Assembly (NCBI GenBank): GCA_900547645.1
Contig: URHP01000066.1
Span: 1-7,877, forward strand
Direction: 5' to 3'
DNA length: 7,877 nucleotides
DNA from: an uncultured Eubacteriales bacterium
GTDB taxonomy: Bacteria > Bacillota > Clostridia > Christensenellales > Borkfalkiaceae
Positions within the stretch are counted from its first letter, which is position 1, and the number at the start of each line of letters is the position of its first letter. The position numbers and the translations under genes are program-made. Shown in pieces: positions 1 to 7,549 of the stretch. The notes under the pieces were generated by a model that searched no databases, had not been told where the DNA came from, and saw only the letters and a program-made list of their open reading frames with translations.

Positions 1-283
1 GCCCGTAATACTTTGCGCGCAGCGCCTCCTCCCGGCAGAGCGGCGGCGTCAGGACGAGCACGTCCCGCCCGACGCCCGCGGCGACGAGACGGGCGCCTTC
101 GTCCACCGTTGCAACGGCAAACATGCCCACCATGTCCGCGATCGCATGCGCGACGCGCTCCGCGCCATGCCCGTAAGCGTCATCCTTTACGACGGCGATG
201 ACGGGGACGCGCGCCCGCCGCGCAAGGGCGCGGACGTTCTTTCTGATACAGCCGAGCGACACCACGGCGACAGGAGTTTGCAT
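1..283 (-). CDS. alr: Alanine racemase, N-terminal part (3' end outside window)
   Basis: Alanine racemase is a PLP enzyme that interconverts L- and D-alanine and so supplies D-Ala for peptidoglycan. The 94 residues visible are the start of the family's TIM-barrel domain. An early stretch around residues 10-20 (GCIRKNVRAL) resembles the family's opening helix. Residues 30-40 read AVVKDDAYGHG, with K33 the expected PLP-binding lysine. Residues 61-78 contain DEGARLVAAGV followed by a V-L-V-L strand, also typical. The start ATG at 283 is supported by alignment with other Alr N-termini and by an in-frame TAA four codons upstream. The AGGAG at 285-289 is only 1 nt from the ATG, which is unusually tight. 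The zinc-ribbon gene ends 51 nt upstream, so it may belong to the same transcript. The family motif is usually KA[DN]AYGHG, so Asp at 34 is unusual. The rest of the gene, including the second catalytic residue (Tyr), is not visible. Confidence 0.9.
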   Translation of the reverse strand, partial: MQTPVAVVSLGCIRKNVRALARRARVPVIAVVKDDAYGHGAERVAHAIADMVGMFAVATVDEGARLVAAGVGRDVLVLTPPLCREEALRAKYYG

Positions 284-334
284 ACTCCTATCTTATGCGC
301 CGCGTCAGACGGAGCGTCACCTCTTTCAAAAAAT

Positions 335-1033
335 TTACTTCTTGTAGACAAAGCGGCGGCAGTGTTCGCACTCCACAACGTTTCCGCCCGCGAGCCGTTC
401 CTGCAGGGCAAGCGGGAAATCCATGCCGCAGATGCACATGTTTCCGTTGAGCGGCGCGATGATGGGGAAGATGTTTTCCTTGCGCTTCTGCTGATATTTG
501 GCGAGCGTCTCCGCGGGGATCTTTTTGCCGATCTCCGTAAGACGGGTGCGCAGAGCGTTCACCTCGTCCTTGCGGGCGTTCACAAGCTCGTCGCGCTTCG
601 CCTTGTACTCCTTGTACTGCTTCTGCATGGCGGCGCCCTGCTTTTTGAAGCGCTCGTACTCTTCGACGGTCGCCGCAATGTCCGCGTTGAGCTTCTGCAT
701 CTCGCCTTTCAGCGCGCGCAGACGGTCGAGCAGCGCCTGCGCGTTCTTTTTGTAGAACGACACGTCGCCCCCCTCTTCGACCATCTCGTCCAATTCCGAA
801 TATTCCGCGATCTGCCTGGAAATGTCCTCCGCGCGGCGCACGAGATCGTCGCGGAGCGCCGCAAGCTCGACGGCGCGCTTGTCCTGCGCCTCGAAGCGTT
901 CGGGCGCGGATTTCATGAATTTATTTGCCTGCGCAAATTTTTTCTGTTCTTCGCTTGCAGAGACTTCCTGCTCGATCTTGCGCAGCTGCGCATCGACGTT
1001 CTGATACTCCAAAAGTTCGCTTAAAACCGACAT
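335..1033 (-). CDS. Coiled-coil protein with C-terminal C4-type zinc ribbon (COG1579/DUF164 family)
   Basis: This is a 232-residue protein of the COG1579 type: a long helical hairpin or coiled coil followed by a small zinc ribbon. Residues from about 5 to 180 are almost entirely charged heptad-like helix rich in K, E, R, A and L, with a break near GGDVSFYKKN (88-98). The zinc ribbon is at about 198-232, with cysteines C200, C202, C222 and C225 and the ending CRRFVYKK. Family members normally carry CxxC in both halves; here the first half is CxC. Proteins of this family are thought to bind nucleic acid or act as adaptors (HP0958/FlgZ in Helicobacter), but the role in Clostridia is not settled. 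The start ATG at 1033 has AAGGAG 6 nt upstream. It lies 13 nt after the nif3 stop (TGA immediately followed by TAA), so it is very likely cotranscribed. Family assignment is confident; function is not. Confidence 0.85.
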   Translation of the reverse strand: MSVLSELLEYQNVDAQLRKIEQEVSASEEQKKFAQANKFMKSAPERFEAQDKRAVELAALRDDLVRRAEDISRQIAEYSELDEMVEEGGDVSFYKKNAQALLDRLRALKGEMQKLNADIAATVEEYERFKKQGAAMQKQYKEYKAKRDELVNARKDEVNALRTRLTEIGKKIPAETLAKYQQKRKENIFPIIAPLNGNMCICGMDFPLALQERLAGGNVVECEHCRRFVYKK

Positions 1034-1046
1034 ATCTGACTCCTTA

Positions 1047-1814
1047 TCACAGAAGACGCTCGTCCGTAAATACGCGGACAGGCGTTCCGTTTAATTTATT
1101 TTTCAGATTCTGCGCAAAGCGGCAGAACCCGTAATTTTCCGCTGCATAGTGTGTGAGCAGGACGACGTTGACGCCCCGCCCGACGAGTTCGGCGACCAGA
1201 TGATGTTTGCCGTCCGAAGAGACGAAGGTGTCCGCCCCCTCCGCAACGGCGAACGAAACGGAGCTTTCGTCCATGCCCGCGCCGCAGAAACTTGCGACGC
1301 GCAAAACGGGACGGTCGCCGTATCCGACGACGCGCTCCGTCGAAAAGCGCGCCTTCACGCGCTCCGTAAACGCGAAAAGCGGCTCTTCGCGCACTGCGTA
1401 TACGCGCCCGTAGCCGCCGTCCGAGAGCGTGTGCATGAGCTTGCCGCCGCTGCCGCCCAGACCGAGCATCAGCTCTTCGTCGATACCGCCCCGCGCGCAG
1501 TCGAGGTTAAGATGGGCGGAAATCACGGAGATCCCCGCCTTGGCGCACTCCGTCACGGGCTCGCCGCAGCGCAGCGCGCTGACGGGATAGAAGATGGCGG
1601 GATGGTGCGTAAAAATGACGTTGCACCCCGTCCGCTTCGCCTCCTCCACGGCGCGCGGCGAGAGATCGAGCGAACACAGAACCCCCGTCACTTCCCCGCC
1701 ACAGTCGAGAATGATCCCGCTGTTGTCGTGCATTCCGTATGTATCGCAGTATTCGCGGCTCAGCGCAAAGGGCGCAAGCGCGTCCGCCGCATCATAAATA
1801 TTCTTCAATCGCAT
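1047..1814 (-). CDS. Nif3-like dinuclear metal center protein (short form)
   Basis: This is a 255-residue member of the Nif3/YbgI/YqfO family, often labelled GTP cyclohydrolase 1 type 2 homologue; its physiological role remains uncertain. The N-terminal half has LDLSPRAVEEA (49-59) and FTHHPAIF (68-75), with metal-ligand histidines H70 and H71. HLNLD (101-105) supplies D105. The C-terminal signature is THYAAEN, with H222 and E226. All expected ligands of the two-metal site are present. The length matches the short E. coli YbgI type, without the PII-like insert of the ~370-residue Bacillus YqfO form. The open frame extends to 1937, but the extra 41 residues are low-complexity and unlike the family. 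The ATG at 1814 is preceded by GGAGGGG at 1822-1828 with a 7-nt spacer, and begins the family-like MRLKNIYD. The gene overlaps the end of trmK by 23 nt. trmK and nif3 are neighbours in many Firmicutes. Confidence 0.92.
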   Translation of the reverse strand: MRLKNIYDAADALAPFALSREYCDTYGMHDNSGIILDCGGEVTGVLCSLDLSPRAVEEAKRTGCNVIFTHHPAIFYPVSALRCGEPVTECAKAGISVISAHLNLDCARGGIDEELMLGLGGSGGKLMHTLSDGGYGRVYAVREEPLFAFTERVKARFSTERVVGYGDRPVLRVASFCGAGMDESSVSFAVAEGADTFVSSDGKHHLVAELVGRGVNVVLLTHYAAENYGFCRFAQNLKNKLNGTPVRVFTDERLL

Positions 1815-2453
1815 CGGCGATCCCCTCCAGTTCGTGCAGTTTTGCCAGCAGCCGTTCCCGCTGCCCCGTCTCTTTCGCGCCGCGCAGCGCATGGCGGGCG
1901 GTGGCGGCGCTCCTCCTGATCTTGGCGAGAAAGGCATGCCCGGGCGTTTTGAGGTTGTCCCGCCCGTAGCGGTATTCGAACTCCGAATACGAATCGCCCC
2001 CCGCGCCCCTTCCGGCGATCAGGTCGTAACATTTTCCGCCGTCCGAAAACGTCGCGTCAAAATCTAGGTGCGCGCCGCGTCCGATCAGAAAGCGGCGCAC
2101 CTTTTCCGTATTCTTCATGGGCTGAAGCACGAACACCTCCGGCAGCTCCCGCCCCGAAAAAATACGCACGATCTCTTCGCCCCCGAGCCCCGCGCACAGC
2201 ACGCAGTCGGGCGGTTCGGGGAGCCCTTCCAGCCCGTCCGCGCAGACGGCAAAGCACCTGCCCGCGGCGATTTCCGCGGAGAGCAGCGTCTCCGCCTTAT
2301 GAAGGCACGCCGCGCTCACGTCGCTCAGATACGCGCGCTCGCACAGCCCGTGATCGAGCGCGTACCTGGTGCAGTAGCCGTGATCGCATCCGATGTCCGC
2401 GAACACCTTGGAAGGCGGGATATGCGCGCAGATGGCAGCAAGCCGTCCCGTCA

Positions 2454-2454
<1 letters not shown>
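1792..2454 (-). CDS. trmK: tRNA (adenine22-N1)-methyltransferase TrmK
   Basis: TrmK methylates N1 of adenine 22 in tRNA using S-adenosylmethionine. The 220-residue protein has a Rossmann-type methyltransferase domain followed by a helical, probably coiled-coil C-terminus, as in the family. The SAM-binding motif ADIGCDHGY is at 19-27. Acidic residues D45 (SDVS) and D73 (CADGLEGL) follow at the expected spacing. GLGG at 89-92 and VLQPMKN at 109-115 match the conserved TrmK loop. The tail, about 185-220, is charged helix ending in EEYL. The start is fixed by the TGATG overlap with the rpoD stop and by the family-like N-terminus MTGRLAAICAHIP. Only a weak AAGGA, 12 nt upstream, serves as ribosome binding site, so translation probably depends on coupling to rpoD. 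The length is close to that of B. subtilis YqfN/TrmK. Confidence 0.92.
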
Positions 2455-3505
<1,051 letters not shown>

Positions 3506-3509
<4 letters not shown>

Positions 3510-5296
3510 ACCTTTCCTCCTGCCGACAGGTTTTTCAGTTCTTTGGTGTATTCATTGATGCGGACAAGCGCCGCGCGTTTTTCTTCCGCCGTCTGCGCGC
3601 GGTCGTATTCCGCCCGCGCCGCGGCGATCTTTTCCGTCAGCGGACGGCGCCGCAGCGCCGCCACGCAGTCCGCGAAATATTTTTCTGCCGCTTGCGATTC
3701 CAGATTGTCCCCGTAGTCGAGATCGAGGATCTCGGCGAGTTCGCCGTCGGCGGGCAGCAGATCGAAGATGCCGCTCGCGCGCACCGCGCCGTTCCTGCGT
3801 TCGCCCAGCACGTACCCCGCCACCGTCGCATGGACGGGATCGGGAAAGGTGATCGACGAAAGATCGCACCCGCGCGCATAGGGCTTGTCCAGAAGACACG
3901 CCGCCAGCACAAAGCGCGCCGCCTTCTTTTCCAGCCCCGCGTCGTCCTCTTTGAGGGGCGCGGGCTGCGGCGCCTCGGATGCGGGCGCCTTGGGAACATT
4001 CTCGAAGTCCCGCGCAAGGGAAGCGACGCTCACGCCCGTTTCGGCGGAAATGCGCCGCAGCAGTTCCTCGCGCTCGGTCGCGCTTCCGGCGTCCCGCACG
4101 ACGGTGAGCGCTTCGGCAACGTAATCGCGCTTTTCGTCCGTCTTTGTCAGATCGTACTTGCGCTTCGCCGCCAGAAGGCGGAAATCGATGAGCGGCATCG
4201 CCTGATCGAGGCAGGCGCGGTACCCTTCCGCTCCCTGCCGGCGGATGACGTCGTCGGGATCCAGCCCCTCTGGCAGCGGCACCACGCGTACCCGCAGCCC
4301 TTCCTGCATGAGAATATCCAGCCCGCGCAGGTTCGCCTTCTGCCCCGCAAAGTCGCCGTCGTAGCTGATGAACACGTTCTCCGTGTACCGGTGCAGCAGG
4401 CGCGCCTGCTCCTTGGTGAGCGAAGTGCCCATGCTCGCCGCAACGCCGTGAAAGCCCGCTTCATACAGGGAGATCGCGTCCATGTACCCCTCCACAAGGA
4501 TCACGGAGGAAAGTCCGCCCGCACGCTTTTCCTTTTTGACGAGATTGAGATTGTACAGCGTGCGGCTCTTATTGAAGAGCAGCGTCTCGCGCGTGTTCTT
4601 ATACTTGGCGCGGTCGCTCTTTTTCAGCAGTCTTCCGCCGAAAGCGACCACCTCGTCCATATGGTTGATGATGGGAATGATGAGCCGTTCGCCCTCCGCG
4701 TCGATGAGCCGTCCGTCGTCCGTCAGCGTGCATGCGCCGCTTTCGGCGCACTCCTCGGGCGTATAGCCCTGCGCGCGCAGATGGGACGGGAGCGAAGTGT
4801 AGTCCAGCGACGCGCCGATGCCGAACCTGCGCGCCGTGGAAGGCGATACGCCGCGGTTCTGCAGATAGGCGAGGTGCGCTTCCGCCCTGCCCGAATAGAG
4901 GTTTCCGAAGTAGAAGCGCGCGGCATCCTTCATGAGCGCGGCAAGCCTGTCCCGCTTTTTCTTCTTTGCCGCCGCCTCCTCCGCCGTGCGGTCGTCATAG
5001 GCGGGAACTTCGAGTTTCGCACGCGCCGCAAGGATCTGCACCGCCTGCATGAAATCGACGTTCTCATAATTTTTGACAAATCCGATGACGTCCCCGGAAG
5101 CGCCGCAGCCGAAGCAATGATAGTACTTGTCCGCCGCGTTGATGGAAAAAGAGGGTGACTTGTCCGGATGAAACGGACAGCATGCCCAATAGTTATAGCC
5201 ACGACGCTCCAATTTTATATAACTTCCGATGACTTCCACAATGTCGTTCTTCTCTTTGAGAACGCGTACGAAGTCGGTAAAATTTTCTTTGTTCAT
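3506..5296 (-). CDS. dnaG: DNA primase DnaG
   Basis: DnaG synthesises the RNA primers for chromosomal replication and works with the replicative helicase at the fork. The 596-residue length is normal for bacterial DnaG. The N-terminal CHC2 zinc domain has C40 and H43 ([11 protein letters not shown], 40-50) and C61 and C64 ([15 protein letters not shown], 60-74). The catalytic core contains ERLIIPI (203-209) and AFGGR (218-222). The TOPRIM motifs follow: VEGYMDAI (268-275) with the catalytic glutamate E269, and SYDGDFAG (311-318) with D313 and D315. LDPDD (345-349) is also conserved. Residues 430-460, rich in Pro, Ala and Glu, look like the linker to the C-terminal helicase-interaction domain, which is divergent as usual. 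The ATG overlaps the dgt stop as ATGA and has GAGAGGG at 5303-5309. The stop overlaps the rpoD start by 4 nt, implying translational coupling in both directions. Confidence 0.98.
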
Positions 5297-6300
5297 ACGC
5301 TGCCCTCTCTCGGCACGAACAGTTTTTTGAACAGTCCGATGGCATAGCGGTCGGTCATGGAGGAGAGATAGTCGCAGATCGCCCGCGGAACGTCGCTCTC
5401 CGCCGTTTTGCGGTAGAGTTCGGGGAGCTCCCCGGGGCGCTCCTCGAAATACCCGTACAGCGACCGCAGCATCCGTTCCGCGCTCTCCTGAATGAGCCGG
5501 TTGGCATGCTCGTAGACGTGTTCGAACATAAACGCCCTGAGATCGTCCAGCGCCCTGCCCTTTTCTTCGGACATTCTGACGTACGGTTTTCCCGCAGACG
5601 TCTCGTAAATATCCATCACGCAGGTATTGATGCGCGCCGACGTATCCCGCCCGAAGATGCGCACGCTCTCGGCGGGGAGTTCCTCTTCCGTGATGATGCC
5701 CGCGCGGACGGCGTCCTCGATGTCATGGTTTATGTATGCAATGCGGTCGGCGAGCGAGACCGCCGCGCCCTCCGGCGTTGCGGGATGCCCGCTCTTGGTG
5801 TGGTTGACGATGCCGTCGCGCACCTCGAAGGTGAGATTGAGCCCCTTTCCGTCCTTTTCCAGCTCGTCCACCACGCGGAGAGACTGCTCGCTGTGGCGGA
5901 AACCCGCGGGATTGAGCGAAGCGAGCACGCGCTCGCCGACGTGACCGAAGGGCGTATGCCCGAGGTCGTGCCCCAGCGCGATCGCCTCGGCAAGGTCTTC
6001 GTTGAGCGAAAGACAGCGCGCGACCGAACGCGCGATCTGCGAGACGTCCAGCGTGTGCGTCAGCCGCGACATATAGTGGTCGCCGTCGGGCGCAAAAAAG
6101 ACCTGCGTCTTGTTCTTCAGGCGCAGGAACGCCTTGGAATAGATGATGCGGTCCCTGTCGCGCTGAAAGTCGGTACGCATGGGGCAGGCGGGTTCGTCAT
6201 GCAGCCTGCCGCGGCTCTCGTACGAGCGCGTTGCATAGGGCGAAAGGAAGGCGCGTTCCTTTTCGTAGGTCTTTTCCTTTAACGTGAGTTCGTTCATCAT
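5293..6300 (-). CDS. dgt: dNTP triphosphohydrolase (dGTPase family, HD domain)
   Basis: HD-superfamily phosphohydrolase of the dGTPase-like group, which cleaves dNTPs to nucleoside and triphosphate and so affects the dNTP pool. Numbered from the first ATG at 6300 (335 residues), the metal ligands are H82 (RLTHTLDVSQIARS, 79-92), H111-D112 (ALGHDLGHTPFGH, 108-120) and D185 (SLADRIAYINHDIEDA, 182-197). FQRDRDRIIYSKAFLRLKNKTQV (45-67) is a family hallmark. The start is not fully settled. Tandem ATGs lie at 6300 and 6297 and give the family-like N-terminus (M)MNELTLKEK, but have no close ribosome binding site. A TTG at 6315 lies 12 nt after AAGGAG (6328-6333) and would add five residues. The open frame runs to 6408, but that extension would translate through a terminator hairpin. 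The gene leads the dnaG-rpoD cluster and overlaps dnaG by 4 nt. In vivo substrate preference cannot be told from sequence. Confidence 0.93.
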   Translation of the reverse strand: MMNELTLKEKTYEKERAFLSPYATRSYESRGRLHDEPACPMRTDFQRDRDRIIYSKAFLRLKNKTQVFFAPDGDHYMSRLTHTLDVSQIARSVARCLSLNEDLAEAIALGHDLGHTPFGHVGERVLASLNPAGFRHSEQSLRVVDELEKDGKGLNLTFEVRDGIVNHTKSGHPATPEGAAVSLADRIAYINHDIEDAVRAGIITEEELPAESVRIFGRDTSARINTCVMDIYETSAGKPYVRMSEEKGRALDDLRAFMFEHVYEHANRLIQESAERMLRSLYGYFEERPGELPELYRKTAESDVPRAICDYLSSMTDRYAIGLFKKLFVPREGSV

Positions 6301-6312
6301 TTGTTTATTTCG

Positions 6313-6339
6313 CAAAAAAAAGAAAAACTCCTTGTTTTG
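6313..6339 (-). promoter_or_regulatory. Odd leader and ribosome-binding region before dgt
   Basis: Reading toward dgt, AAGGAG (6328-6333) is followed by T5, C and T8, ending in GCG (6311-6313). AAGGAG is 12 nt from the possible TTG start at 6315 and 27 nt from the ATG at 6300. AAAAC and GTTTT flank a 5-nt loop that contains most of AAGGAG. A competing pairing between CGCAAAA and TTTTGCG would enclose the same site. Either fold could limit ribosome access. No convincing -10 box was found between the hairpin at 6364-6390 and dgt. The repeats and spacing are visible; regulation is inference. Confidence 0.3.
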
Positions 6340-6352
6340 CGGCAAAAATTTC

Positions 6353-6390
6353 AAAAAAATTTTAAGACCTGCCGCATCGTGGCAGGTCTT
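6353..6390 (-). terminator. Terminator-like hairpin between the small membrane-protein gene and dgt
   Basis: A perfect 10-bp inverted repeat (AAGACCTGCC at 6381-6390 and GGCAGGTCTT at 6364-6373 on the minus strand) encloses a 7-nt loop. On the minus strand it is followed by four A and then seven T (6353-6359). The four intervening A make it less canonical than a stem running straight into the T-run. It lies 48 nt after the small membrane-protein stop and 63 nt before the dgt ATG. Its likely role is to end or attenuate the upstream transcript before the dgt-dnaG-rpoD cluster. On the plus strand only three T follow the stem, so the minus-strand direction is preferred. Confidence 0.7.
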
Positions 6391-6438
6391 TCCGCTTCTC
6401 GGTCTCACCGAATTTCTTTGCGCATTTAAGGCACAACT

Positions 6439-6702
6439 TCACATATCCGCCCCGTTGCGCCTGTTTTTTTCATCCTCTTCGATCGCTTTGATTCTTTTCT
6501 TCAAAGACTTCCCCACCAAAATACTGACGAATGCCACAAGACCTGCTATTCCAAATAATATCAAACCAACCCACCAAATAAACGGATAATTTACTAATAC
6601 CACTATTCCAAAAATAAGCATGACAGGAACACCAATGAGTGCAGTCACTACAAGACCTTTTAAATTGATTTTATAGATATCCAACAAGGTATATTTTTTC
6701 AA
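6439..6702 (-). CDS. Small two-helix membrane protein, unknown function
   Basis: This is an unrecognised 87-residue protein. Two hydrophobic segments, about residues 16-37 and 41-63, are separated by a short NYP turn. The N-terminus carries K2, K3, K11 and K15, and the charged tail is KSLKKRIKAIEEDEKNRRN (65-83). By the positive-inside rule both ends should face the cytoplasm, giving a membrane hairpin. The start codon is TTG at 6702, with AGGGGG at 6710-6715 and a 7-nt spacer; an in-frame TAA lies two codons upstream, so no longer form is possible. A near-consensus promoter about 70 nt upstream and a hairpin downstream suggest a single-gene transcript. By hand count the G+C of 6541-6660 is 43/120, against 83/120 at 7381-7500, so its composition differs sharply from the flanking genes. 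It could be a recently acquired or lineage-specific gene. It is likely to be real because of the promoter, ribosome binding site and coherent topology. Confidence 0.68.
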   Translation of the reverse strand: MKKYTLLDIYKINLKGLVVTALIGVPVMLIFGIVVLVNYPFIWWVGLILFGIAGLVAFVSILVGKSLKKRIKAIEEDEKNRRNGADM

Positions 6703-6769
6703 ACCTTAACCCCCTATTGCCATTTGATTACAATATGCTTTTCTGCTCCGATCATTCCTTTACAATGAA

Positions 6770-6798
6770 ATTCTATCATGAGCCGATGCATTCGTCAA
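6770..6798 (-). promoter_or_regulatory. Sigma-A type promoter upstream of the small membrane-protein gene
   Basis: On the minus strand a -35 box TTGACG (6793-6798) is followed by a 17-nt spacer and a -10 box TAGAAT (6770-6775). Each box differs from consensus at one position and the spacing is optimal. Transcription should begin near 6763, leaving a leader of about 60 nt before the TTG start at 6702. It is the strongest promoter-like sequence in the window and should be recognised by the RpoD encoded here. Confidence 0.8.
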
Positions 6799-6800
6799 TA

Positions 6801-6814
6801 GGTTTTCAAAAACC
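6801..6814. repeat. Short inverted repeat next to the -35 box
   Basis: GGTTTT and AAAACC are separated by 2 nt, giving a 14-bp near-palindrome that ends 2 bp upstream of the -35 box. The position suits an operator or activator site for a dimeric regulator. The short length and the A/T core mean chance is also plausible. As RNA it would be a weak hairpin without a T-run, so a terminator for the upstream dehydrogenase gene is unlikely. Confidence 0.3.
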
Positions 6815-6859
6815 AACCCTTGCCTTCGCAATTTATTTTTCTTTCCGGAACCGACCGAT

Positions 6860-7549
6860 TTACAGCCCGCCGCCGTCCACGCCCAGCACCTGTCCCGTGA
6901 CATAGCGCGCCGTTGCAAGGAAATACACCGCTTCGGCGACCTCTTCGGGCGTGCCGAAGCGCCCCAGCGGGATGCGCTCCTCGATCTCGCGCCGCTCCCC
7001 GGACGTATAGCCCGCATTCATGGCGGTATCGATCGCCCCGGGCGCTACGGCATTGACGCGGATCGCGGGCGCAAGCTCGCGGGAGAGCGCCTTGGTAAAG
7101 GCGATCAGCGCCCCCTTGGAAGCGGAATAGGCGCTTTCGCAGCTGCCGCCCGTCACCCCCCACACGGAGGAGACATTGACGATCGCGCCCCCGCGGGAGA
7201 GCATCCCGGGCACAACGTGCTTGGTGAGCAGAAACGCCCCGCCCGCGTTGACGTCCATCACCCGCTTCCACGCGGCATAATCCGTATCCTGCACCTGCTT
7301 CCAAAGATCGATGCCCGCGTTATTCACAAGGACGTCGGGCGCGGAAAACGCGGCAACCGCCCGTCTGACCGCCTCCTCGTCCGCAACGTCGGCGCGCAGA
7401 AAACGGACGGCGGGCAATTCCCGGCGCGCGCGTTCCGCCGCCTCTTCGTCGCGCGAATACAGCGCGGCGACTTCGTACCCCATGCGGCAAAAAAGGCGGC
7501 AGCAGGCAAGCCCGATGCCGCGCGTTCCGCCGCTGATAAGCGCTTTCAT
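6860..7549 (-). CDS. Short-chain dehydrogenase/reductase, FabG-like
   Basis: This is a classical short-chain dehydrogenase of 229 residues, a cytoplasmic NAD(P)H-dependent oxidoreductase. The nucleotide-binding motif is SGGTRGIG (6-13), with Ser in place of the usual Thr. LRADVAD (51-57) and NNAG (76-79) follow, then N101. The catalytic set is S128 in NVSSVWG (125-131), Y141 and K145 in YSASK. The C-terminus GQVLGVDGGGL is close to that of FabG proteins. Arg33 just after the second strand favours NADPH; this is an inference. The start ATG overlaps the aroK stop as ATGA and is preceded by GGGGAG with a 5-nt spacer inside aroK, so the two are translationally coupled. The best guess is a 3-oxoacyl-ACP reductase-type enzyme, but this superfamily is broad and no other fatty-acid gene is nearby. 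The substrate is unknown, so I give no symbol. Confidence 0.9.
   Translation of the reverse strand: MKALISGGTRGIGLACCRLFCRMGYEVAALYSRDEEAAERARRELPAVRFLRADVADEEAVRRAVAAFSAPDVLVNNAGIDLWKQVQDTDYAAWKRVMDVNAGGAFLLTKHVVPGMLSRGGAIVNVSSVWGVTGGSCESAYSASKGALIAFTKALSRELAPAIRVNAVAPGAIDTAMNAGYTSGERREIEERIPLGRFGTPEEVAEAVYFLATARYVTGQVLGVDGGGL

Larger units (their letters stand above)
6703..6859. other. Intergenic region between the dehydrogenase and small membrane-protein genes
   Basis: This 157-bp A+T-rich gap contains the promoter at 6770-6798, the inverted repeat at 6801-6814 and the ribosome binding site AGGGGG at 6710-6715. A 13-codon frame on the minus strand (6755 to 6714, MIGAEKHIVIKWQ) lies in the leader. 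Its stop codon overlaps the AGGGGG. No clear terminator for the aroK-dehydrogenase transcript is visible; the only stems seen, such as TTGC/GCAA around GAAG, are very small. Confidence 0.5.

Noticed and set aside
284..334. Possible terminator between the zinc-ribbon gene and alr
   Set aside because: Only a 4-bp GACG/CGTC stem with a 3-nt loop and no following T-run was found. The T-run here lies before, not after, it in the direction of transcription.
146..1024. 292-residue plus-strand open frame opposite the zinc-ribbon gene
   Set aside because: It is a shadow of the coiled-coil gene. Its leucine-rich look is the complement of Glu/Lys-rich codons rather than membrane helices.
1815..1937. 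N-terminal extension of the Nif3-family frame up to 1937
   Set aside because: The 41 extra residues are rich in Arg, Gly and Pro and unlike the family. They overlap trmK in another frame, and the ATG at 1814 has a strong, well-spaced GGAGGGG.
3692..5158. 488-residue plus-strand open frame opposite dnaG
   Set aside because: It is antisense to an unmistakable primase with intact zinc and TOPRIM motifs. Its translation shows no domain pattern and is dominated by Arg, Val and Leu, as expected of a G+C-rich shadow frame.
5506..6282. 258-residue plus-strand open frame opposite dgt
   Set aside because: The HD-domain gene on the minus strand has all metal ligands. The plus-strand frame has no family resemblance.
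6316..6408. N-terminal extension of the dgt frame up to 6408
   Set aside because: It would translate through a perfect 10-bp terminator-like hairpin and a poly-T tract, and the residues do not match the family N-terminus.
6398..6412. Small stem TCGGT/ACCGA with a GAG loop downstream of the small membrane-protein gene
   Set aside because: Five base pairs without a T-run is too weak to call. The 10-bp hairpin immediately downstream explains termination better.
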